From positions 19,014,685 through 19,078,684 of the forward strand of contig OZ038496.1 in the NCBI GenBank assembly GCA_964036315.1: a DNA stretch of 64,000 bases, in the 5' to 3' direction. Under the pieces are notes generated by a model that was given only the letters and a program-made list of their open reading frames with translations, ran no database searches and was not told the DNA's origin. Source of the DNA: Acanthosepion esculentum. Taxonomy: Eukaryota > Mollusca > Cephalopoda > Sepiida > Sepiidae. The position numbers and the translations under genes were made by a program. Below are positions 20,575 through 30,739 of the stretch, one piece after another; the stretch's first letter is position 1, and each line of letters opens with the position of its first letter.

Positions 20575-20785
20575 AAAAAAAACACTCAATGATTAGTGAA
20601 ATGCTGTGGCTATTTTGGCAAAGACATTTTTGGCCAGTTATTTGTTTTCCGGTTTTAGTCAAAGATTATTACTACACAAATCTTGTATAGATCAGACCGT
20701 CACTTAGTTAGATATTGTAAAAGTAAAATACACAATAATTCCCATGAATTTACATACGTTATAGATTTATTTTGAAAGCGAAAAC
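20575..20785 (+). repeat. repeat K copy 2
   Basis: ACTCAATGATTAGTGAAATG, GGCTATTTTGGCAAAG, GGTTTTAGTCAAAGA and TTATTTTGAAAG match 15515-15715. Confidence 0.65.
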
Positions 20786-20789
20786 AAAC

Positions 20790-21350
20790 ACTCTAATTAA
20801 AAGTTGTGAATTTGATTTTTAATTTTTCCTTTTTTTTTTATTTTATTCTTGTGGCCGTGTCCACAGGATTGTAGCGGATGTTCGTTTTTTCCTCCTCTGA
20901 AGAAATAAAAACAGAAATATTGGTGAAAAAGAGTAACGTAAATAAATAAATCGATTCCAAGTTAGACTGAAAGACAAATATATGCAGTTTTTAATAATAT
21001 AAGTTATGGATGCATTTCAGAAACTGTTTTAATTTGTTGAATATGCTTTTCTTTTTTTTTCCACTGTTCGTTCAGTTACGTTCTCTGACAAAATGATAGA
21101 TTTTCAAAACTAGTATTTTCACCGAATTTTGGTACATTAAACCATTTCTAGCAAGGTTATCTTTTTCAGTTATCATTTCAATTGTAAAATCCGTTCCTCG
21201 CTTATCTTCTGAAGACTTCGATTGGATGTTGGGCTCTAAACACACAAACACAGTTATAGGTATTTAAGTTAATTTGGTTGGAGCCTTTCCATTTCTTTGC
21301 ATTCGTTTTGTGAAATTGTTCTTCATTCTTTCTTTCTAATTCTTGAAAAT
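20790..21350. other. no recognised feature
   Basis: AT-rich DNA with T runs. No gene or repeat signal seen. Confidence 0.4.
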
Positions 21351-21545
21351 ACAATAAAATCCCGATTTTCCGAGCATTCAGAAATAACGCGATGGGTCAG
21401 AGTTAATTTCGTTCTCTTGTTATTTTTTATTTTTTGTTTCGTATATAATATGAAAAATACGCGGTAGGTCAGAGTTTATTTTGTTTCATTCTATTCGGGT
21501 TTGTATAATAAAGAAGGCGATGGGCCAGAAATAGAATTTCTTCTA
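21351..21545 (+). repeat. degenerate tandem of about 75-bp units
   Basis: CGCGATGGGTCAGAGTTAAT, CGCGGTAGGTCAGAGTTTAT and GGCGATGGGCCAGAAATAGA follow one another at roughly even spacing, each followed by T-rich TTATTTT/TTCTATTC sequence. Confidence 0.5.
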
Positions 21546-21596
21546 TTCTTTTTTTATAAGTTTGTATTTTTCTTCTTTCTTTCTATTTAATTCTGT

Positions 21597-21718
21597 TCAT
21601 TCTATCTATCTATCTATCTATCTAATTCTGTTCATTGTATCTATCTATCTAATTCTGTTCATTGTATCTATCTATCTAATTCTGTTCATTGTATCTATCT
21701 ATCTAATTCTGTTCATTA

Positions 21719-21752
<34 letters not shown>

Positions 21753-22062
21753 ATTCTGTTCATTATCTATCTAATTCTGTTCATTATCTATCTAATTCTG
21801 TTCATTATCTATCTAATTCTGTTCATTATCTATCTAATTCTGTTCATTATCTATCTAATTCTGTTCATTATATCTATCTATCTATCTATCTATCTAATTC
21901 TGTTCATTATCTATCTATCTAATTCTGTTCATTATCTATCTAATTCTGTTCATTATCTATCTAATTCTGTTCATTGTATCTATCTATCTATCTAATTCTG
22001 TTCATTATATCTATCTAATTCTGTTTCGCATTCTGTTCATTCTATCTATTCTGTTCATTATT

Positions 22063-22066
<4 letters not shown>
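21597..22066 (+). repeat. (TATC)n interspersed with AATTCTGTTCAT, about 21-bp minisatellite
   Basis: Runs of CTAT/ATCT alternate with the 12-mer AATTCTGTTCAT more than 15 times. Where the tetranucleotide run is short the whole becomes a regular CTATCTAATTCTGTTCATTAT repeat; elsewhere it expands to 5-8 tetramers. Open frames through it are artefacts. Confidence 0.9.

Positions 22067-22145
<79 letters not shown>
22067..22145. repeat. (TC)n(TA)n microsatellite
   Basis: TC run followed by about 30 TA units. Confidence 0.95.
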
Positions 22146-22147
<2 letters not shown>

Positions 22148-22254
22148 TTCCGTTCATTATCTATCTCATTCTTTCTCTATCTGTCATTCGGTTCATTATC
22201 TATCTATATATAATCATTAGGTAAAACTTACACATTGACTTACATGAAGATAAA

Positions 22255-22320
22255 CAGGTGTGTGTATGCGTGTATGGGTGAGCGTGTGTATCGTGTGCAT
22301 GTGTGTGTGTGTGTGTGTTG
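22255..22320. repeat. (TG)n microsatellite
   Basis: TG run with GCGTG and ATGGG interruptions. Confidence 0.85.
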
Positions 22321-22329
22321 GTTTTACCT

Positions 22330-23779
22330 TAAAAAATGCGCCAAATAAATACAGGTACTTTAAAAAAAAATATGTAAAATTTTAACAATGTAGATATTTG
22401 CACCTCTTGTATTTTTAGATTAAAAAAAGCAACACCTGTCTTGTTTGGAACCAGTTTATTATATCTTCCCCGACCTTCCTGTAATATATAAATTAGATTC
22501 GACTTTTTTCACCTGACCACTACCATCATCATCATCTCATTTATTCATGCGTGGATGTGGTCAGCTATCTAAGGTTAATAACCCTTGTTAAGTGGTCACC
22601 GTTGGATTAGTTTTCCCTACAAGAATTTCAAGTTGATTTACACTTTAGTTACACACTGATACAACCTGTCACTTTTTCTTTTCTTTTTCTCTTTTTCTGT
22701 CATTCTAGCTAGATTTAGAGACTGCATCTTCTAAGTAGTTGGACCGACCACACTCTCAATTGCTTATACATATCTCTCTCATTCTCTCTCTACTGTGTGG
22801 TGTGTTGATAGCTATAGCCTATTTGTATACACTGCAACACATGTGCAAGACTGACGGATTTTATTGTCAATCGTACTTCATGTCTGGTTACATGCAGTGT
22901 ACTTAAAGCAAAAGAAATTATTTTAAAACTTGCAAGATTAGTGAATTAAGTATTAGAGGGAAACCTCCAAGCCCGTTTGAATTGCCTGTCAAACATTTTT
23001 AGCCCGCCCTCAACTCTATTTCACAGTGAATGACCGGTGTGTTGAGTTGGTTTTGTTTGAAGAACCCTCGTCGGATTTTAGTGTACTGCTTCTTAATTGT
23101 AATAAATGCCAGTTCGCATCTCTTCCAACTCCTTACTGCTGTCGGTCGCTCTGTAGAAAAGAAAGAAGAAGGAAGGAAATATTACCAAAACTGCATTTCT
23201 TTGGCACTTTCTCTTTTGCTTACTATATAATAATTTTATTTTTGGTATATGTCCATTTTAAACGGGGAATATTACACCGTAACACTCATTTTCAGCTGTC
23301 TGGGGTCCTTGCTTGGAGGAAATTATAATTATCACAATTGTTAATTATAATTGTCATCTTGAAAAGAAAAGAAACAGATTTAAGAACAGATCTGCCAAAG
23401 ATCTAAAAAAAAAAACAACAAAAAACAAAACGTGTCTCTGTTAATAATATCCACTTTTTTACGTGCATGTCCAGGTGTGAAATTGTATTAATCATGATAA
23501 TGTATGCAATAATGTTTTTTATAAGAAAAGGTGTCTCTGTGGACACGTGAAATGTCAACCCTGTCTGAAAGGGGCACTGTCATTTCATTTTTACGTACTC
23601 ATGAGAATATACACTTCTTATGTCTCCATCATCGATTATTACCAAAATAAGTTTTTGCCACTGCCATATCAACGCTCAGGTGTGAGAGAACTGGAATTCA
23701 AATATTGTGTAGCATAAACTGTTGTTATTACTCATTGAAATAATCTCTACCTGTTCTTACTTGATAATAATCCACGACA
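22330..23779. other. repeat-poor region upstream of the candidate first exon
   Basis: I see no transposon or tandem repeat here, unlike most of the window. It contains a 100-codon + frame (23026-23328) without recognisable motifs. If the exon at 23780 is real, this stretch would hold the promoter and 5' UTR. No clear TATA box or initiator can be singled out. Confidence 0.35.
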
Positions 23780-23851
23780 ATGAAACGAAGGCTGAGTATT
23801 TACAATGCGGATGCCGACTCTTCTGATGAAATAGGGGAATCTGCCGATGAG
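23780..23851 (+). CDS. candidate first coding exon of an unidentified host gene
   Basis: An ATG with A at -3 (CGACAATGA) opens 24 codons beginning MKRRLSIYNADADSSDE and ending GESADE. The frame runs straight into a consensus 5' splice donor, GAG|GTAAGG, at 23852, leaving phase 0. The composition is unlike the surroundings: several CpGs, no repeat partner elsewhere in the window, and an acidic, Ser-rich peptide of the kind found at the N-terminus of nuclear proteins. The preceding 1.4 kb is repeat-poor. I could not identify the following exons or name the protein. A chance ATG plus donor cannot be excluded. Confidence 0.45.
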
Positions 23852-23857
23852 GTAAGG
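23852..23857 (+). promoter_or_regulatory. 5' splice donor candidate
   Basis: GTAAGG immediately after GAG, a good match to the metazoan AG|GTRAGT consensus. Confidence 0.45.
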
Positions 23858-24258
23858 TTTTTTTTTTACTTCTTGAAGAACGGAAAATATGCTTAACTTT
23901 TTTTTTTTATGTGTGAGTGTGGGGAGTGTTCTTATTTACTTAGAACTACTAATTTGATGTTTGGTCTAATGATGGAACTGATGGTAAAAAAAAGAAAAAA
24001 GACGTCTTTTGCAGCAAACCATATTTATTTCTTTTGCTGTCCGTTGGTGTTGTGTTTGTAAAATATTTGCCTACACAACTATCAAAGTATTTAAATGCAA
24101 GAGATAAGCACAGGCAGACACGCGCTACTTTCTGAACAATCTGGTTCTACATGTGGTGCTGAAAAGTTCACGGCCCCATTCAGTTTTCAAAATTTGACCA
24201 AATGACCAAGCATCGGAATTTCACTGAAGAGAGGAATCTTTGTTGGCCAGCACCTACC

Positions 24259-24300
24259 TCACACACACACACACACAGATATATATTAGAGAGAGAGAGA
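24259..24300. repeat. (CA)n ... (GA)n microsatellite
   Basis: CA run, TA-rich spacer, GA run. Confidence 0.9.
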
Positions 24301-24498
24301 TGAATAGACTGGAAACAGAAATAGGTATACATAGGATGAGAGACGAAGACATGGAGAGACTTAAATTGGTAGATATGAATACAACAGATAGATAATTGTC
24401 TACACATTTACTGTGTGAATGTGTGTGTGCTTGTATGCAAGTGTACTTGTATGGATATATTGTATGTGTGCATACACCATACATATCTACAATTGTAA

Positions 24499-24554
<56 letters not shown>

Positions 24555-24556
24555 TA
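24499..24556. repeat. (TC)n(TA)n microsatellite
   Basis: TC run followed by TA units, then a short TG run. Confidence 0.9.
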
Positions 24557-24682
24557 TGTGTGTGTGTGCGTTTGTGTAAGGTATATTTAGACAGTATGCA
24601 TTCAAACAAGTTCAAATGAAAAGAACTGACAAGTCTTTTTGTAAAATTGTTATTGTATTAAAAATTAAACAGACAGGCCTTG

Positions 24683-24715
<33 letters not shown>

Positions 24716-24768
24716 GATAAATCAAGAAAAAGAAAAAATATATATACAGACACACACACACACACACA

Positions 24769-24820
<52 letters not shown>

Positions 24821-24895
24821 TACATAGAAGAAGAATTATCCCTTCCAATTACAAATTGGTATTATATATATATATACACACACACATTTCTGTCC
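24683..24895. repeat. cluster of TA and CA microsatellites
   Basis: (TA)n at 24683-24712, (CA)n(TA)n(CA)n at 24751-24823 and (TA)n(CA)n at 24864-24888. Confidence 0.9.
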
Positions 24896-25269
24896 TTATA
24901 ATGAATAGCTAAAATAAATTAATTATGCTGATTAATACTTTTATTTTTATAAATTAAAGTTTACTTAGTGATTTTTTATTTTTAGATCTGATTATTTAGC
25001 ACTAACAGTTAAAATCTTGTTCACATTTAACATGTTTTTGCAAACTTAAATTAAATGAAATGTTTATATTTAAAAAAAAATTAAAATATATTACTTGAAT
25101 TCCATTTCCCATTCCTATGCCAAAATTAAAAATAAATCTTTTTACACATTTTGAAAATTTTAAAAAGTTATTTTTAAATTTATTGAAAAATCTTTAACTT
25201 AAATATTTGAATTTGCTAGTTGACAGTAAATTTTCTTTTTATTTTAAAATTTTAAATGTGCTGCATTGA

Positions 25270-25640
25270 CTTTCCTGTTGCTTCTTCTACTTCTATATGC
25301 CATATCTCTTTAGGACGTGGGCAATCATGGCTGTCCCATGCTCTTAACATTGTCTTTTTGCTATCCTTCTCACTGCCTGTCCTGCCACCCATTTAAAAAA
25401 CACTTGTTACATAAGTTACCCTTTGCCCCTCAATATGTCCAGAAAGTGTTTAATTTTCCAAGTCTTCCTTTCTCATTGTATCCCACAAATTCCAACTGTC
25501 TCTTTCTGTTTATAATTGGCATTAGAGTTCTTAAGTCTTCCTCATTGCACACATGTTCTATCCATGTTATTCTCAGCATCTGTCAGTAGAATCACATCTC
25601 TGTCACTTCAATTCTGTTTGTTATTTATTTATAAATATAT
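25270..25640 (-). mobile_element. LINE-B 3' region, minus orientation
   Basis: The reversed sequence carries the LINE-B blocks in order: ...ATGAGGAAGACTTAAG, GAAATTTGTGGGATACAATG-like and the tail to the GCCATGATTGCCCACG region. It extends further into the coding region (CAGATGCTGAGAATAACATG) than the array that follows. Degenerate. Confidence 0.75.
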
Positions 25641-25644
25641 ATTA

Positions 25645-26335
25645 TATATTTTGTATCTCTTAGTAAGTTTTGTCTTTTCACCATCATTCCCATTCCCTGT
25701 ACTGTCATCCATTTATACAAGCTTGTTAGGTAGGTTACTTGCTGCTTTCCTCTGTCCCTCTTGCCTTCTTCTTTAAGATCCCATATCTCTTCAGGAAGTT
25801 GGTGATCACGACTCTCCACAACTTCCCATACTTTGTCGCTCTTAGTAAGGTTTGTCTTTTCACCATCACTCCCATTCTCTGTTCTGTCATCCATTTATAC
25901 AAACTTGTTCAGTAAGTTACATGCTGTTTCCCTCTATCCCTCTTGCCTTCTTCTTCAAGATCCCCTGTACCTTCATAATGTGGGTGATAATGGCTCTCCA
26001 CAACTTCCCATCCTTTGTCGCTCTTAGTAAGTTTTGTCTTTTCACCATCACTCCCATTCCTTATTCTGTCATCCATTTATACAAGCTTGTTAGGTAGATT
26101 ACTTGCTGTTTCCCTCTGTCCCTCTTTCCTTCTTCTTCAATATGCCATGTCCTTTCAGGACGTGTGTGATCATGGCCCTCCACAACTTACTATCCTTTGT
26201 ATCTCTTAGTAAGTTTTGTTTTTCACCATCAGTCCCTATTCTGTCATCCATTTATACAAGCTTGTTAGATACAAGCTTGTTAGATAGGATACTTGCTGTT
26301 TCCCCTCTGTCTCTCTTGCCTTCAATATATCCTTG
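25645..26335 (-). repeat. tandem array of the LINE-B 3' tail, 182-bp period
   Basis: CTTAGTAAG occurs with its core TAGTAAG at 25661, 25843, 26025 and 26207, exactly 182 bp apart. Each unit contains TCACCATC, TGTCATCCATTTATACAA, TTGTTAGGTAG-like, TGCTGTTTCCCTCTGTCCCTC, TTGCCTTCTTC and CTCTCCACAACTT. Minus-strand frames repeat the RGKQ-VTYLTSLYKWM-type peptide of LINE-B. A small ACAAGCTTGTTAGAT duplication lies at 26258-26283. Confidence 0.9.
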
Positions 26336-26440
26336 TGAGTGTCAACTTCTCCAAGCACTCTTTTATCATTATATATCCCAGAAATTTCAACTGTCTTTCT
26401 AAATATGTGTGATTTTTGTTTCCATTTTCCTTAAAACTTC
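26336..26440 (-). mobile_element. LINE-B segment upstream of the array, minus
   Basis: TGTGAGTGTCAACTTCTCCAAG, ATATATCCCAGAAATTTCAAC and TTTCCATTTTCCTTAAAACTTC are reversed LINE-B codons of the RQLKFLG / GLEKLTLT region. Confidence 0.7.
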
Positions 26441-26835
26441 CCTGGTTAAATGCAAAATAAGTAACGGAACTGTCTCTGAAACATAATTGATAAAGTTTGC
26501 AATACAAAAAGAAAAGAACAGGGCAGAAAATAATATAAAGCAAGCAAACAATATATGGGAGGTAACTCAACTGTAATAAGGCAAAGCAACAGTTATATGG
26601 CAAAAGGTTCGCAAACTAATAACTAGTGTTGACACTCAAAAGCAAGTTTGGACAAGTGAATGTTGCATTCTGACTTCAAGACAAGACATACTGGGGCTGT
26701 ATCAGATGAATTTGAGAACCAGACTAGTTTATTTGCTAGGAAAAAAACCCAACATTCACTTGGGTGCTTCTACCTATAAATTGGGGAAGGGCAAGTGTTT
26801 TTCACTCATGCTTAATAGGGATTGAAAGCAACACC
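26441..26835 (+). repeat. repeat F copy 1
   Basis: GTAACGGAACTG-like start, AAGCAAGCAAACAATATATG, AAGGCAAAGCAACAG, TTGACACTCAAAAGCAAG, CTGACTTCAAG, CCAACATTCACTTGGG and CTATAAATTGGGG. The same order is at 48560-48960, and reversed at 33095-33450. Confidence 0.65.
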
Positions 26836-27415
26836 ACCATATAAAAAATTCGAGCAACTTAGTTGTGTAACTGCATCAACAGAAACTTAGTCTGATGAAG
26901 TTCTAAAGGAAGAAACACTTCACACGAAACCTTTTTCCATTTTGTCATACTTCCTTCCCTTATATATATATATATATAATAGTTATGACATAAATAGAAA
27001 ATTGTATATGAGACCAGAAGCAATATTTGTCTTGGAATATCCCAACTTGATTTTATGATAATTCCTTTTTTTCAGCACCAATAATAATAATAATAGATGT
27101 GAATATATTATGGCACAATAATTGTAAGTGTATTTGTAAAAGAAAAGAAGAAATGAAATCTATCAAGATTTGAAATTTGAGATAATATGCTTATGCGGGT
27201 ATAATGAAGTAGAAGTTATTCCTGTTGTGGGCATGCTTGGAACAAAAATGACTGCATAAAATTAGGACTGTGATTCAAATTGAGACACCTCAGAAAACAG
27301 CCCTGTTTGGGACTGCAAGAATGCTGAGAAAGGTTTTGTTGACGTAGAGAAATGATAGGACTCATCATCTTTGCTATGACCCATTTCTGATTGCAAAATT
27401 ACCACACAAAATCTG
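26836..27415. other. no recognised feature apart from a (TA)n run
   Basis: A short (TA)n lies at 26960-26978. No coding or repeat evidence otherwise. Confidence 0.4.
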
Positions 27416-27429
27416 TCTAGGACAACAGA

Positions 27430-27505
27430 TATAATCATCATCATAATCATTGTCATAATAATAATCATTATCATCATCATCATCGTAATGATGATGATAT
27501 ATATC
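27430..27505. repeat. ATC/ATT trinucleotide repeat
   Basis: ATCATC, ATAATC and ATGATG triplets. Asp- or Met/Ile-rich minus frames across it are artefacts. Confidence 0.85.
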
Positions 27506-28195
27506 AGTATTATTAACAACTGGTAGTCTGTAGTGTCTGGATAACCATTGACCTATGTATCTCAACTTTGCAGATAAAACCATGGGAATACTTTTGGAGT
27601 CACTTTTAGGGGAAATAAAGTGGGTCTCATTAGACATCAAATACAAACCTATTCTCAAATATTAATCATAAACAAGGACTGATCAATAAGTCCATAACTT
27701 GATGAATAAGTTCATAATTATACAAGGACTGATCGATAAATATATAACTTTGTACATTTGCATCTATAAGCCTAAATCTTTTGAATGAAGAGGAATGATG
27801 TGGCCAATATCAGTTCACGCCCAACAGATGTTTGCATGTGTGTATGTATGTTGGTATCTTGGAGACTTGGATCAAATGTCATCGTAGAATGGAGAAAGAG
27901 GAAAACAGAGGAAAATATAGAAAACTAGAGAGAAATGAGTATGAGAGATAGAGAGGGAAAAAGTATTGGTATGAAAGAAGAAACAAAGAGAAAACAAAAG
28001 ACCATTTTGTTTTTAAATTTACTTGTCCTTTCATTTAGACATTGAACCTTTTGTTTGGGTGATTGATTTAATGAACTAGATTGATCAATCACTAATTTTG
28101 ATTTAATAACAAAAGTTGAAAAATCCATTTAAAATTGATTTTTTCCCCCTGATAATTGAAGTGTGTTTGGACTATTGAACTTATATTTAATGTTG
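27506..28195. other. no recognised feature
   Basis: AT-rich. A local echo of AAGGACTGATCAATAAGT and AAGGACTGATCGATAAAT at about 27673 and 27723 is a 50-bp degenerate direct repeat. Confidence 0.4.
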
Positions 28196-28206
28196 CTTTT
28201 TTGTAA

Positions 28207-28485
28207 CCACAGTGGTTCAGCCAATCTCTTCTACAGCCTTCTTCAGGTATATAAAACATAACGAAAGCATTGAACTCTCTTCTTTATCTTACTGATATTA
28301 AGACCACAGTGTTTCAGCCAATCTCTTCTACAGTCTTCTTCAGGTGTATAATGTATAATGAAAGAATTGAACCTATTGTTTTTCTCGCAGACGTTCTGAT
28401 TATAATGTTTTAGCCCATCTATTCTACAGCCTTTTTCAGGTATATAATTTGTAAGGAAAGAAATATCAGCAAATATACTGCCAGA
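28207..28485 (-). repeat. three tandem SINE-1-like tail units, about 97-bp period
   Basis: The block CAGCCAATCTCTTCTACAGCCTTCTTCAGG begins at about 28218, 28315 and 28411, each followed by ATATAA and a GAAAG..TTGAAC segment. The CAGCCTTCTTCAGG core is the one seen in SINE-1. Confidence 0.75.
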
Positions 28486-28519
28486 TGCAGCTCATCTCCA
28501 GCAGTATGAAACACCATTC

Positions 28520-28905
28520 CATTCTTAGAACCGCATGCAATAGAAAAGATACCATTCTGTTTGTTATATAGGAATGGTCTCTAATTTCCATACTTCCAAG
28601 CAAGTAAACCTCCCTATGAATCGCTGCTTTGTAGAACCAACTTCCCTGATCACTACAATCTTAACCTGTTCAAGTTTAGGGTTAACTATTATCTTCCCCA
28701 AATATCCCCATAAACTGTGCATTTTAGTATGTAACCCTCTACCTCGAGTGGCTGTTGGCCTTGTAGAGGGTGAACATCATTGTAATTATATATTCCTTGA
28801 GTCCGATTTTCATGGAACATTTGTTTTCTCCCTTATATTGTTATATTCTCTATTTTTTGTATCTGCATGGCGCATTGTAAATTAATTTTTAATTCAATAA
28901 TAAAA
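28520..28905 (+). mobile_element. LINE-C 3' end
   Basis: It contains TTTGTAGAACCAACTTCCCTGA, AATCTTAACCTGTTCAAG, TTTAGGGTTAACTATTATC and CCCTCTACCTCGAGTGGCTG TTGG. The same order recurs at 61040-61320. The peptide pattern LWN-L ... YNLNLFKSRV is the usual C-terminus of CR1/Jockey-type ORF2. It is a family distinct from LINE-A and LINE-B. Confidence 0.65.
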
Positions 28906-29169
28906 TCCACCAAAAACCAATTAGGAGACTTTCTGTCAATTTTGAAAGCAAAAGAAGATGATGATGATGTCTTTTTTTTTTGCTTTTTGTAATACGAGTT
29001 GCCTCCCCTTACATCTCAACCAGAGACCTCAAGAAACAACAAGTTTTCATATAAGAAGATACAAATAGATGATGCATTATGCAGTCAGAGAGAAAAGAAG
29101 ATGTAATTCTGGTCATCTCAAGGAGAGAAATCTACGCAAGAGGGGAGAAGTACTCATGCATATGATTTT

Positions 29170-29395
29170 TTCTTTTTTTTTTGCAATTCATATATTTTAG
29201 GGTTGCCAGGAATTTGTTCCACATATTTGTTTGTTTCTTTTGATATAATTCCCAAAGTCTCAATAACAACACGCAATGTTGTTATCTTGGAATACCACAT
29301 TCTACGGACTTCTATCTTGCGGCCCCTGTATTTGCTTAGTTTCTCAAATGCTTTCAAAGATCTGCGATTCTTTTTCAACTGAGGCTGCAACATCT
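29170..29395 (-). pseudogene. C-terminus of a third-type LINE polyprotein, minus
   Basis: The minus frame (29154-29393) contains EVRRMWYSKITTLRVVIETL, GIISKETNKYVEQIPGN and ELQKKKKK. The pattern RMW.....T.PVVIG.LG.ISK...KY...IPG is a recurrent C-terminal module of RTE/L1-like retrotransposon proteins. The following A run, read as Lys codons, is probably the poly(A) tail. 5' truncated. Confidence 0.6.
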
Positions 29396-29889
29396 ATCAG
29401 AAGACAGGAGTTTTCAACAAATAAATAAAGAACACAAGTTAACAGTAAAAATGCAATCAGAATGACATTGATTTTACAATTGTACATCTCCATGCTGTCT
29501 ATAATTTTGACAAGAGTCATTCATTATCTTAGAGGTGTTCAAACTATTATTAAATACATTCAAGTTCAATCAAGGGAGAATCATCTCAATTTTCGAAATC
29601 ATTTTCTATTAAAAAGAAAATTATTTGGAAAGTTGAGATGTTTAATTTTTCTTAATATATATTAAGTTTTATAATGTTATTGTTTGCAGAATGTTGATAA
29701 AGAACAACTGATTTCATATATAAATGTTTATTTTACACTGTCTCATATTTGTGAATATGGCTAATGTGCATACAACTGTTTACAAAAGAAAATGACTTTT
29801 ACATCTTCCTGTCTATATTGAAAGAAAATATTATCAATAAGACTGATTATTCATCCTTAATGATAATTTATATGAGCATATGGTCGATT

Positions 29890-29940
29890 TGTTAGAATGT
29901 TCACTTTTTGACCATGAGGCCCAGTTTCAAATCGCATCCT
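29890..29940 (+). repeat. tRNA-like SINE head fragment
   Basis: GTCGATTTGTTAGAATGTTC, then CAGTTTCAAATCGC, gives box A- and box B-like positions with the right spacing. It leads directly into the 30-bp satellite. Confidence 0.4.
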
Positions 29941-30545
29941 AGGCATGACGATAAACTACATCCGCGTCCTAGGTATGACGATAAACTACATCTGCATCCT
30001 GGGTAAGACAACAAACTACGTCCAACAGCAAGGCCTCTGATCAGGAGGTATTGAGGAGCGTGGAACCACCTCTTAATTGCTAGTGTTCCCAGATCCACCC
30101 TGACTCGGGGTGGTAGCACCTGTTAGGGTCCCAGCTATGGGCAAATAGTTAGTACCCAGACTACATCCGCGTCCTGGGTATGACGATAAACTACATCAGC
30201 ATCTTGGGTATGACGATAAACTACATCTGCATCCTGGGTATGACGATAAACTGCATCCGCGTCCTGTGTAAGACAACAAACTACGTCCGACAGCAAGGCC
30301 TCTGATCAGGAGGTATTGAGGAGCGTGGAACCACCTCTTAATTGCTGGTGTTCCCAGATCCACCCTGACTCGGAGTGGTAGCACCTGTTAGGGTCCCAGC
30401 TATGGGCAAATAGTTAGCACCCAGACTACATCCGCGTCCTGGATATGACGATAAACTACATCCGTGTCCTGGGTATGATGATAAACTATATCCGCGTCCT
30501 AGGTAAGATGATAAACTATATTCAACAGCAAGGCCTCTGATAAGA
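29935..30545 (-). repeat. higher-order satellite: 30-bp monomers plus a 140-bp module
   Basis: A 30-bp monomer of the type GACGATAAACTACATCCGCG TCCTGGGTAT starts at 29947, 29977, 30007; 30182, 30212, 30242, 30272; and 30447, 30477, 30507 (GACGAT, GACAAC or GATGAT). The groups of 3, 4 and 3 are separated by a module starting CAGCAAGGCCTCTGATCAGG at 30026 and 30291, truncated at 30526. The two full modules differ at only a few positions. Reversed, the module matches the second half of repeat G. Confidence 0.92.
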
Positions 30546-30700
30546 CTTTTTTGAAAAAATAATGTTGCCAGCTGTACGTTTTTGAAAAAAATAATATTAC
30601 CAGCTATACGTTTTTGAGGGAAAATATATTAACAGAAATAGATTTTTGACAAAACAAAAATATTACCGGGAAAAAAAAAAGTTGTTGGCATTAAATGACC
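30545..30700 (+). repeat. degenerate tandem with TTTTTGAAAAAA units
   Basis: AATGTTGCCAGCTGTACG, AATATTACCAGCTATACG and later TTAACAGAAATAG/ATTACCGGGAAA recur at about 37-bp steps. Confidence 0.6.
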
Positions 30701-30739
30701 CATTGAGGTTGATATGCCATAAAACAAACCAAACCAGTT

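Noticed and set aside
23026..23328. 100-codon + ORF upstream of the candidate first exon
   Set aside because: No motif, hydrophobic patch inconsistent with a known fold, overlapping alternative frame; kept only as part of the upstream region.
29690..29760. Exon after GTTTGCAG at 29690 (NVDKEQLISYINV)
   Set aside because: The acceptor has a weak pyrimidine tract and no acceptable donor precedes the stop; could not be linked to the exon at 23780.
29901..30384. Minus-strand ORFs with repeated SLSSYPGCRC decapeptides
   Set aside because: The 30-bp satellite period is a multiple of 3, so a frame stays open by arithmetic; no start, splice or domain evidence.
29935..30545. CRISPR array (30-bp repeats)
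   Set aside because: Monomers are contiguous with no spacers, and the genome is clearly eukaryotic.
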